Assembly: GCA_046712825.1 (NCBI GenBank)
Contig: JBKKCR010000145.1
Span: forward strand, 1 to 13,809
Length of the DNA: 13,809 nt
Origin: DATFGK01 sp046712825
GTDB lineage: Bacteria; Actinomycetota; AC-67
Direction of reading: 5' to 3'
This document shows positions 6,839 to 13,318 of the stretch, in pieces (the stretch's first letter is position 1; the number at the start of each line of letters is the position of its first letter). The notes under the pieces were generated by a model. The model was not told where the DNA came from and did not search any database. It saw nothing but the letters and a program-made list of their open reading frames with translations. Position numbers and translations under genes: made by a program.

Positions 6839-7689
6839 GACCCCTCGATTCTGTTGGTCGGCAGAGTGAACAGGAACGTCGTGCCGCGGCCGGGTTCGGA
6901 CTCCAGCCATATCCGGCCGCCGTGTCGCTCGACGATCTTGCGACAGACGGCGAGCCCGATACCCGTTCCTGGATACTCCTGGCGGGAGTGCAACCGCTGG
7001 AAGATGGCGAACACGCGGTCGGCGTGGCGGGGATCGATGCCGATCCCGTTGTCCCGCACGGCGAAGAGCCACTCGCCGTCGCCGTCGCCGTGTCGCTCGG
7101 CATCGACGTGGATCTCGGGCGTGCGTTCGCCCCGAAACTTGATCGCGTTCGCGATGAGGTTCTGGAAGAGACGCATGAGCTGGGAAGCATCCCCCATCAC
7201 GGTTGGGAGCTCGCCGACGGCCACGGTCGCACCGCTCTCTTCGATCGCCGTCGTGAGATTGGATCGAACAAGCTCCAGTGTCTCCGCGCAGGACAACGGT
7301 TCCAGCTGCTGCTCTTGTCGGCCCACCCGCGAGTACGTCAGAAGGTCGTTGATCAGGCTCTGCATCCGCGTCGCCCCGTCGACGGCGTACGAGATGAACT
7401 CGCGCCCTTCCTCGTCGACGATCTCGGCGTAACGGCGTTCGAGGAGCTGGCAGTAGCTTGCAACCATGCGGAGCGGCTCTTGGAGGTCGTGGGAGGCGAC
7501 GTACGCGAACTGCTCCAGCTCTTGGTTGCTGCGCTCGAGGTCTCGCTGGATCCTCTCGAGGTCGCGGGCGCGCTCGTAGAGCTCGCGCAGAGCCGTCTCC
7601 GCGATCGCTTCGGCCGCGGCTCGAGCCTTGCGTTCACGCTCGTATCGTTTGGCCGGAACGGTGTCCGTCCGCTCCTGAACCTCAGGCAT
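6835..7689 (-). CDS. Soluble histidine kinase without its own sensor domain
   Basis: 284 residues. Residues 14-62 are charged and heptad-like (RYERERKARAAAEA, then RDLERIQRDLERSNQELEQ), a probable coiled coil with no PAS, GAF or membrane segment. The dimerisation/phospho-acceptor helix has His67 in ASHDLQEPLRM. The ATPase domain has an N box (LFQNLIANAIKF, Asn177 and Asn181), G1 D213-NGIGI and G2 G241-TGIGLA. The HisKA region resembles that of phytochrome-type kinases that pair with Rcp1 regulators, consistent with the next gene. With no sensor domain, its signal presumably comes from the H-NOX protein encoded 6 bp upstream, as in known H-NOX/kinase pairs. It should autophosphorylate on His67 and pass phosphate to Asp69 of the regulator and/or to REC1/REC2 of the cyclase. 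Confidence 0.94.
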   Translation of the reverse strand: MPEVQERTDTVPAKRYERERKARAAAEAIAETALRELYERARDLERIQRDLERSNQELEQFAYVASHDLQEPLRMVASYCQLLERRYAEIVDEEGREFISYAVDGATRMQSLINDLLTYSRVGRQEQQLEPLSCAETLELVRSNLTTAIEESGATVAVGELPTVMGDASQLMRLFQNLIANAIKFRGERTPEIHVDAERHGDGDGEWLFAVRDNGIGIDPRHADRVFAIFQRLHSRQEYPGTGIGLAVCRKIVERHGGRIWLESEPGRGTTFLFTLPTNRIEGS

Positions 7690-7695
7690 GGGCGC

Positions 7696-8238
7696 TCAGT
7701 CTCGCGCGAAGGTGCATACGAGGAGGCATCGCTCGTCGCCTCGCAGCATGCACTCGGGTTGTTCGATGGCCACCGCATCTCCGAAGTGGTCTGCGGCGCC
7801 CTCGATCAGTCCTTCGGCGAACGCGCACATCTTCCGCGCCGACCAATAGCCGATCGAGAGCGGGCCATCCGTCTGATCCTCGAAGTCGAACGTCGGGACA
7901 TCGGCACCCGGATACAGTTTCCGCACCTCCGGATGGATGATGTCGTTGAGTGTCAGCAGGAAGGGGCGCGTGGCCGCGTGCTCGTCGAAGAACACAGGGT
8001 ACGTCTTGGCGAGAAGTGGGATCGCGCTTCTGCCGAACCATCGGAGAACCGCATCGGGCGTCACATCGAGTGCGCTGGATGCGACGCCCACGAGCTTGAA
8101 CGCTTCCGCGTCCGGATACGTCCCGAGTGCGGTGTAGGCTCCGTCGAGTCCTGCCGCTTCAAGAAGGGAGTCCCAGGTCGCTTCGCCGTATTCACTTGAA
8201 ACGGCGTCTTGGAGCAGATTGAAGACGATCCCCTTCAT
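7696..8238 (-). CDS. H-NOX heme nitric-oxide/oxygen-binding sensor protein
   Basis: 180 residues, the full length of a stand-alone bacterial H-NOX domain. It opens MKGIVFNLLQ, the usual start. The proximal heme ligand is His102 (NDIIHPEVRKLYPG), followed by Pro115. The propionate-binding YxSxR motif is Y131-W-S-A-R135. From memory of the Thermoanaerobacter H-NOX these fall at the same residue numbers. Its distal Tyr140 is Phe140 here (KMCAF), and its distal Asn aligns to Ala72, so the pocket is apolar and NO-selective binding is predicted. C138, C163 and C171 match cysteines reported as zinc ligands in some proteobacterial H-NOX; C175 is extra. A strong ribosome site, GGAAGGA (8244-8250 on the minus strand), precedes the ATG. 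It is the first gene of the signalling operon. Confidence 0.95.
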   Translation of the reverse strand: MKGIVFNLLQDAVSSEYGEATWDSLLEAAGLDGAYTALGTYPDAEAFKLVGVASSALDVTPDAVLRWFGRSAIPLLAKTYPVFFDEHAATRPFLLTLNDIIHPEVRKLYPGADVPTFDFEDQTDGPLSIGYWSARKMCAFAEGLIEGAADHFGDAVAIEQPECMLRGDERCLLVCTFARD

Positions 8239-8502
8239 CGGTGTCCTTCCCCAAGCCGGCGACGGACCTGGTCGTCATTACTTGATTCGGTTGAGTAGAG
8301 AGGACCTTGAACACCCTTGCGGGCGATTTGCTGCTTCTGCGCGCTTCCTTCTCAGCCGATGCGTTCCAGCCGCACCGGCGATCCATTGGCTGGGATGCTT
8401 CTTCGACCACCCGTGACCTCTGTTTTGACGGGCGGACGCGCGGTAGATACAGTCACGACGGTATGTTTCTTCACCGCAGCAGTCAGATCGCCCGGTGCGT
8501 AG
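8239..8502. promoter_or_regulatory. Divergent promoter region between H-NOX operon and TetR/beta-oxidation operon
   Basis: This is the largest non-coding gap in the window (264 bp). The right part holds a candidate promoter for the plus-strand operon. The left end holds the H-NOX ribosome site. I found no convincing promoter hexamers for the minus-strand operon and no supported gene; the small frames crossing the gap lack ribosome sites and resemble no family I know. Confidence 0.5.
8425..8453 (+). promoter_or_regulatory. Candidate sigma-70-type promoter for the TetR operon
   Basis: TTGACG (8425-8430) and TACAGT (8448-8453) are separated by 17 bp, which fits a housekeeping promoter. It would give a leader of roughly 40 bases before the GTG at 8503. 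A short imperfect inverted repeat, ATAC (8447-8450) with GTAT (8461-8464), overlaps the -10 and could be part of an operator, but arms of 4-5 bp are weak evidence. Confidence 0.4.
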
Positions 8503-9132
8503 GTGCCTGAGGTCAAGGCCCGTCGCACGCAGGAGGAACGCAGCGCCACGACGCGCGCGCGGCTCCTCGACGCGACCATCGAGTGCCTCGTCGAGCTTGG
8601 GTACGCGGGCACGACCACGACAGAGATCGTGAAGCGCGCCGGGGTTTCCCGCGGGGCGCAGGTCCACCACTTCCACACGAAGGCGGAGCTGGTTGCGGAG
8701 GCGATCGTCCATCTGTCCCGCAAGCGGCGGGAGGAGCTCCGGCACGAGCTCGAGACCGCGAAGGCGAACGGGGATCGCTTCTCGCTCGCGGTGGACCTCC
8801 TCGCGAAGTCGTTCAGCGGTCCGCTCTTCGCGGCCGCGATGGAGCTGGTCGTGGCCGCCCGGACCGACGAGGCGTTGCGGCCCGCCGTGCGCGCCGTCGA
8901 ACGCGACGCCGACGAGGGCATCCGCGAGCTCTGCGGGAAGGTGTTCGGTCCCGAAGCGCTTCGTCGCAAGGCGTTCCGGGATGCGATCGAGATAACGATC
9001 CGGCTGACGGCCGGCATGGCGATGACCCAGATGATGCGGGGCGAAGGGAACGACGCCGAGCTCCTCGCTGCGTGGAAGCGAGCGGTGCGGCCGCTGATCG
9101 AAGAGGGCGCCCGGTCGCGTCCGCGACGCTGA
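8503..9132 (+). CDS. TetR family transcriptional regulator
   Basis: 209 residues. The N-terminal DNA-binding domain is classic TetR: RARLLDATIECLVELGYAGT, then a helix-turn-helix around 39-58 (TTEIVKRAGVSRGAQVHHF), then KAELVAEAI. The C-terminal half is the variable ligand-binding and dimer domain. GTG at 8503 is the first possible start, because an in-frame TAG lies immediately before it; the ribosome site is weak. It is 20 bp upstream of the SDR and almost certainly the first gene of the beta-oxidation operon, so autoregulation is likely. The effector is probably an acyl-CoA or substrate of the pathway, by analogy with other TetR repressors of fatty-acid and sterol catabolism (FadR/KstR-like in role, not necessarily in ancestry). 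It could also act on the divergent H-NOX promoter. Confidence 0.93.
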   Translation: MPEVKARRTQEERSATTRARLLDATIECLVELGYAGTTTTEIVKRAGVSRGAQVHHFHTKAELVAEAIVHLSRKRREELRHELETAKANGDRFSLAVDLLAKSFSGPLFAAAMELVVAARTDEALRPAVRAVERDADEGIRELCGKVFGPEALRRKAFRDAIEITIRLTAGMAMTQMMRGEGNDAELLAAWKRAVRPLIEEGARSRPRR

Positions 9133-9152
9133 CAACGAAGGGAGACGAAGAG

Positions 9153-10061
9153 ATGAGCGATGTCAGGTTCGATGGACGGGTGGCGATCATCACCGGTGCC
9201 GGCGGCGGCTTGGGGCGCGAGCACGCGCTCCTCCTCGCCTCGCGCGGTGCCGCAGTGGTCGTGAACGATCTCGGCGGGAACGCGGACGGCACGGGCGCGG
9301 GGCAGAGCGCGGCCGACCTGGTCGTCAAGGAGATCACGGACGCCGGCGGCCAGGCGGTCGCGAACTACGACTCGGTCACCACGCCGGAGGGTGGCGAGGC
9401 GATCGTCAAAGCAGCGCTCGATGCATTCGGACAGGTCGACATCGTCATCAACAACGCGGGAATCCTCCGCGACAAGTCCTTCGTGAAGCTCTCGCCGGAG
9501 GATATGAAGGCCGTGCTCTCGGTCCACCTTGAGGGCGCCTTCTTCGTCTCGCGGCCGGCGTTCCGGTTCATGAAGGAGCGCGGCGGCCACGGACGCTTCG
9601 TGTTCACGGCGTCGGCCGCCGGTATCTTCGGCAACTTCGGCCAGTCGAACTACGGCGCCGCGAAGATGGGGCTCGTCGGCCTGTCGAACGTGCTGGCGCA
9701 GGAGGGCGCGAAGTACAACATCCTCTCCAACGTGATCGCGCCGATCGCGCAAACCCGTCTCCTCGGCGATCTTCTGGGCCCCCTCGCCGACAAGCTGAAC
9801 CCGTCGCAGGTGTCGGGGCTGGTCGCGTACCTGTGCTCGGACGATTCCACGGTGACGCACGAGATCTTCTCGGTCGGTGGCGGGCGCGTTGCTCGCATCT
9901 TCGTCGGTCTGACGCCCGGTTGGTTCGGCGGGCAGGGATCGGTGCCGACGCCGGAGGAGATCCGCGATCACCTCGACGAGATCCGCGACACCAACGGCTT
10001 CATCATCCCGGGGAACGCCGCCGAGGAGCTCGCGGCCGCGGTCCCGCTGCTTACGTCCTAA
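9153..10061 (+). CDS. SDR dehydrogenase, (3R)-hydroxyacyl-CoA dehydrogenase type (MFE-2/HSD17B4-like)
   Basis: 302 residues. The Rossmann motif is T14-GAGGGLG21, with Asp39 after the second strand favouring NAD over NADP. NNAG is at 100-103, and the catalytic set is Ser154, Tyr167 and Lys171 (SNYGAAK). The opening (RVAIITGAGGGLGREHALLLASRG, given here in pieces) and the VNDLGG and SNYGAAKMGL segments are very like the dehydrogenase domain of eukaryotic multifunctional enzyme type 2. It would oxidise (3R)-hydroxyacyl-CoA to 3-ketoacyl-CoA, the third step of beta-oxidation. GGAG at 9141-9144 supports the ATG; a longer frame upstream only shadows the TetR gene. The MaoC hydratase, fused to this domain in eukaryotic MFE-2, follows 16 bp downstream as a separate gene. 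The substrate chain is unknown. Confidence 0.92.
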   Translation: MSDVRFDGRVAIITGAGGGLGREHALLLASRGAAVVVNDLGGNADGTGAGQSAADLVVKEITDAGGQAVANYDSVTTPEGGEAIVKAALDAFGQVDIVINNAGILRDKSFVKLSPEDMKAVLSVHLEGAFFVSRPAFRFMKERGGHGRFVFTASAAGIFGNFGQSNYGAAKMGLVGLSNVLAQEGAKYNILSNVIAPIAQTRLLGDLLGPLADKLNPSQVSGLVAYLCSDDSTVTHEIFSVGGGRVARIFVGLTPGWFGGQGSVPTPEEIRDHLDEIRDTNGFIIPGNAAEELAAAVPLLTS

Positions 10062-10077
10062 GTCCGAGGAGGCATCG

Positions 10078-10929
10078 ATGCCGATCGAACCCGAAAAAGC
10101 GCTGGGCGCCGAGTTCCCCGAGGGTCAGGCTTCGTGGGAGCCCGACGACGTGATCCTGTACCACCTGGGCGTCGGCGCCGGTGCGCAGCCGACCGACCCG
10201 GCAGAGCTCGAGTACACCTACGAAGCCAATCTCAAGGTTCTACCGAGCTTCGGCGTGATCCCCGTGTTCGGAGCGCTCGGCGGACTGTTCAGCGTTCCCG
10301 GATTGACCTTCAACCCGGTGATGCTGCTCCACGGCGAGCAGGACATCGAGATAGCCGGCCCCATCCCGACCCAATCGAAGGTCGTCTCATCGGGGCGCAT
10401 CGCGAACATCTACGACAAAGGCAAGGGTGCCGTCGTCGTTATCGAGTCCAACACGACCGACGACGACGGGAAAGCCCTGTTCACGAACCGGTTCTCCGTG
10501 TTCCTCCGCGGCGAAGGCGGGTTCGGTGGCGAGCGCGGCCCGGAACCGGGCAACGTCGCTCCCGATCGCGAGCCCGACCGGGTCGTCGAATCGCCAACGC
10601 TGCCGCAGCAGGCGCTGCTGTACCGGCTGAGCGGGGACAAGAATCCGCTGCACGCGGACCCGAACTTCGCGGCGATGGGCGGTTTCGACAAGCCGATCCT
10701 GCACGGGCTCTGCACGTTCGGGGTGGCCTGCAAGGCCGCGGTCGATCACGAGCTCGGCGGCGACGTCTCGAAGGTGGCGCGCTACCAGGTCCGCTTCTCT
10801 GGTCACGTGTTCCCCGGCGAGACGATCGTGACCTCGATGTGGCGCGAGGGCGACAAGCTGCTCCTCCAAGCGACGACCAAGGAACGCGGACTGCCGGTGC
10901 TGACGAACGCGGCGATCACGCTGCGCTAA
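10078..10929 (+). CDS. MaoC-type (R)-specific enoyl-CoA hydratase 2, double hotdog
   Basis: 283 residues, the usual length for a two-hotdog hydratase 2. The N-terminal hotdog (about 20-145) is degenerate and helps cradle the acyl chain. The C-terminal hotdog (about 170-283) has the hydratase-2 motif Y182-R-L-S-G-D187-K-N-P-L-H192, with Asp187 and His192 catalytic and Asn189 supporting, then DKPILHGLCTFG. It should hydrate trans-2-enoyl-CoA to (3R)-hydroxyacyl-CoA, the stereoisomer used by the upstream SDR. GAGGAGG (10066-10072) five bases before the ATG is a strong ribosome site. The double-hotdog form is associated with large or branched acyl groups (eukaryotic MFE-2, fungal and actinobacterial homologues). 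No sterol-carrier domain is attached. Confidence 0.93.
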   Translation: MPIEPEKALGAEFPEGQASWEPDDVILYHLGVGAGAQPTDPAELEYTYEANLKVLPSFGVIPVFGALGGLFSVPGLTFNPVMLLHGEQDIEIAGPIPTQSKVVSSGRIANIYDKGKGAVVVIESNTTDDDGKALFTNRFSVFLRGEGGFGGERGPEPGNVAPDREPDRVVESPTLPQQALLYRLSGDKNPLHADPNFAAMGGFDKPILHGLCTFGVACKAAVDHELGGDVSKVARYQVRFSGHVFPGETIVTSMWREGDKLLLQATTKERGLPVLTNAAITLR

Positions 10930-10949
10930 CAAACACAGGGGGTTTCGAC

Positions 10950-12170
10950 ATGGGACGCAAGGTGTACGTGGTCGGGGTCGGGATGACGAAGTTCGAGAAG
11001 CCCGAATCCCGCGACTGGGACTATCCCGAGATGGCGAAGGAAGCCGGAACGAAGGCGCTCGCCGACGCCGGGATCTCGTACGACAAGATCGAGCAGGCGT
11101 TCGTCGGCTACGTGTACGGAGAATCGACCTCCGGTCAGCGGGCGGTCTACGAGCTGGGCCTGACCGGAATCCCGATCGTCAACGTCAACAACAATTGCTC
11201 CACGGGATCCACGGCCCTCTATCTCGCGCGGCAGGCCGTCGAGGGTGGGATCGTCGACTGCGCGCTCGCGCTGGGCTTCGAGAAGATGAAGAAGGGCTCG
11301 CTCGGCGGCACGTTCATGGATCGCGCGATCCCGGTCGAGTGGCACTACACGCAGCTCTTCGAGCTGTTCCCGCCCGAGTCCTCGCCGCCCGCGCCCCAGA
11401 TCTTCGGAGACGCCGGCCGCGAGCACATGGACCGCTACGGGTCGCGCCCCGAGAACTTCGCGTGGATCGGATGGAAGAACCACAAGCACTCCGTGAACAA
11501 CCCGTACGCGCAGTTCCAGCAGGAGTACTCGATGCAGGAGATCCTCGACGCGAAGATGATCCACGCGCCGCTCACGAAGCTGCAGTGCTCGCCGACGTCG
11601 GACGGGTCGGGGGCGGCGATCCTTGCCAGCGAGGACTTCGTGCGCGAGCACGGCCTGGAGGATCAGGCGGTCGAGATCGTCGCGCAGGCGATGGCCACCG
11701 ATCCCAAGGAGACCTTCGACCGCCGCAGCGCGATCTCGCTCGTCGGCTCCGAGATGACCCGCAAGGCCGCGAACCAGGTCTACGAGAAGTCGGGGTACGG
11801 GCCGGAAGACGTCGACGTGATCGAGCTGCACGACTGCTTCTCGACCAACGAGCTGATCACGTACGAGGCGCTCGGACTCTGCGAAGAGGGGAAGGGTGGG
11901 ACGCTCGTCGACGAGCAGGCGACGACGTACGGCGGCCGATGGGTCGTGAACCCGTCCGGCGGCTTGATCTCGAAGGGGCATCCGCTCGGCGCGACCGGTC
12001 TGGCACAGTGCTCGGAGCTCACCTGGCAGATGCGCGGCACCGCCGAGGCACGCCAGGTGCCGGACGCCAAGCTTGGTCTGCAGCACAACATCGGGCTCGG
12101 CGGCGCCGTGGTCGTGACGATGTATCGCAAGGCCGATCTGCCAGGAAGTTCCCGGACGGCGAAGCGATGA
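10950..12170 (+). CDS. SCPx-type thiolase (lipid-transfer protein/thiolase family)
   Basis: 406 residues. The nucleophile is Cys83 in N-N-N-C-S-T-G-S. The second catalytic region is H294-D-C-F-S-T-N-E-L, the hallmark of SCPx thiolases, with GHPLGATG at 343-350 and HNIGLGG at 379-385. It would cleave 3-ketoacyl-CoA with CoA to acetyl- or propionyl-CoA and a shortened acyl-CoA. The Cys83 and HDCF motifs argue for a true thiolase rather than a Ltp2-like aldolase, and no DUF35 partner is adjacent. The sterol-carrier (SCP2) domain of the animal protein is missing. AGGGGG at 10937-10942 supports the ATG, 20 bp after the hydratase. Its stop overlaps the next start as ATGA, so the last two genes are translationally coupled. 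Confidence 0.93.
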   Translation: MGRKVYVVGVGMTKFEKPESRDWDYPEMAKEAGTKALADAGISYDKIEQAFVGYVYGESTSGQRAVYELGLTGIPIVNVNNNCSTGSTALYLARQAVEGGIVDCALALGFEKMKKGSLGGTFMDRAIPVEWHYTQLFELFPPESSPPAPQIFGDAGREHMDRYGSRPENFAWIGWKNHKHSVNNPYAQFQQEYSMQEILDAKMIHAPLTKLQCSPTSDGSGAAILASEDFVREHGLEDQAVEIVAQAMATDPKETFDRRSAISLVGSEMTRKAANQVYEKSGYGPEDVDVIELHDCFSTNELITYEALGLCEEGKGGTLVDEQATTYGGRWVVNPSGGLISKGHPLGATGLAQCSELTWQMRGTAEARQVPDAKLGLQHNIGLGGAVVVTMYRKADLPGSSRTAKR

Positions 12171-13306
12171 CCCGCCTCTCGGAAGAGCAGAAGGCGTTCG
12201 TCGAGGCGATCCGCGACTTCTGCAAGCGCGAGGCGGGTACGCGCGAACAGCGCAACGCGCTGACCGACGGCGGCCGCACGCCTCACAACCCGGAGCTGTA
12301 TCAACAGATCGCCGACCTCGGTTGGTTCGGCGTCGCGGTTCCCGAGGAATACGGCGGCGCCGGGGGCGGCATGGTCGACCTGTGCCTGTTCCTCGAGGAG
12401 ACGGCGCGCGGTCAGCTTCCGATCGCCGGATTCTCGGTGTCGGCGATCGTCGCCGGCGCGTATGAGCGCTTCGGAACAGAGGAGCAGAAGAAGGAGATCC
12501 TCGGCGGCATCGTTCGCGGACGCGTCGAGGCGATCGCGATGTCGGAGCCGGACTCAGGATCGGACGTCGGCTCCCTCAAGTGCAAGGCGGAGCGTCGCGA
12601 CGGCGGCTTCGTGATCAACGGACACAAGACTTGGATCTCGGCCGCGCATCACGCCGACCACATCCTGCTGGTGTGCCGGACCGACAACAATGGCTCCAAG
12701 CACGAGGGCTTGAGCATGATCTCGGTCCCAACCGACGCGGCCGGCGTCGAGATTCGCGGGATCGACACCATGGGCGGTCGCGAGGTGAACGACGTCTTCT
12801 TCACCGACTGCTTCGTTCCGGAGTCGAACGTCCTCGGGCAGGTCGACCAAGCCTGGATGCAGCTGATGGCGGGGCTCAATGTGGAACGCCTGATCATCGC
12901 GGCGCTGATCCTCGGCGTCGGGCAGCGCGCGTTCGACGACGCGCTCGCGTACGTGAAAGAGCGGAATCAGTTCGGCCGGCCGATCGGCTCGTTCCAGGTG
13001 TTGAAGCACCGGATCGCCGACATGGCCACCGAGCTCGAGTGCGCGCGACTTCTGGTTTACGACGTCGCGTCGAAGGTCGACGAGGACCCGACCGCTCTGT
13101 TCCCGCGCGAGGCGTCGATGGCCAAGATCAAGGCCACCGAAACCGCCAAGCGCGTGGCACTCGAGGGTATGCAGATGATGGGCGGCAACGGCTATACGAC
13201 GGAGTTCGAGATGGAGCGCCACGTCCGCGCGACGCTGGTCTCGACCGTCTACGGGGGAACGAGCGAGATCCAGCGCGAGATCGTCGCGAAGACGTTCGGG
13301 TTGTAG
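12167..13306 (+). CDS. Acyl-CoA dehydrogenase
   Basis: 379 residues, full length for the family. It has the N-terminal helical domain, then MSEPDSGSD (125-133) in the flavin-binding beta domain, then the C-terminal helices with KERNQFGRPIGSFQ (264-277) and MMGGNGYTTEFEMER. The catalytic base needs comment: at the medium-chain position (Y-E-G-T in MCAD) this protein has Tyr362-Gly363-Gly364-Thr365, so no Glu is present. A Glu is available at the isovaleryl/long-chain position, Glu240 in N238-V-E-R241. That points to a branched or long substrate. It performs the first oxidation to the 2-enoyl-CoA, passing electrons via FAD to electron-transfer flavoprotein (not encoded here). The ATGA overlap fixes the start, and it ends the operon. 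Confidence 0.95.
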   Translation: MTRLSEEQKAFVEAIRDFCKREAGTREQRNALTDGGRTPHNPELYQQIADLGWFGVAVPEEYGGAGGGMVDLCLFLEETARGQLPIAGFSVSAIVAGAYERFGTEEQKKEILGGIVRGRVEAIAMSEPDSGSDVGSLKCKAERRDGGFVINGHKTWISAAHHADHILLVCRTDNNGSKHEGLSMISVPTDAAGVEIRGIDTMGGREVNDVFFTDCFVPESNVLGQVDQAWMQLMAGLNVERLIIAALILGVGQRAFDDALAYVKERNQFGRPIGSFQVLKHRIADMATELECARLLVYDVASKVDEDPTALFPREASMAKIKATETAKRVALEGMQMMGGNGYTTEFEMERHVRATLVSTVYGGTSEIQREIVAKTFGL

Positions 13307-13318
13307 GGCGCTCGGCAG

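Noticed and set aside
6392..7072. Response regulator extended to 226 residues
   Set aside because: The extra N-terminus lies within the kinase gene; the ATGA overlap at 6835-6838 gives a normal 148-residue receiver.
7072..7096. Short GTCGCC-type tandem repeat
   Set aside because: It simply encodes a Gly-Asp-Gly-Asp loop in the kinase ATPase domain; too short to be a repeat element.
8352..9971. Minus-strand frame of 539 codons
   Set aside because: It spans TetR, the gap and the SDR antisense; low-complexity Arg/Ala/Ser composition and no family resemblance.
8583..10061. SDR frame extended upstream to 492 residues
   Set aside because: The extra 190 codons overlap the TetR gene in another frame; the ATG at 9153 with GGAG upstream begins directly before the conserved SDR fold.
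10926..12086. Long open frame (386 codons) on the minus strand
   Set aside because: It lies wholly antisense to the SCPx-type thiolase, is Arg/Leu/Val/Asp-rich with no recognisable domain, and is the usual third-position GC shadow.
10950..12170. Ltp2-type retro-aldolase instead of thiolase
   Set aside because: Cys83 and the HDCF motif are intact and no DUF35 partner gene is adjacent, so a true thiolase is more likely.
13307..13318. Terminator between the convergent dehydrogenase and PAP2 genes
   Set aside because: Only 12 bp separate the stops and no hairpin followed by a T-run is visible on either strand.
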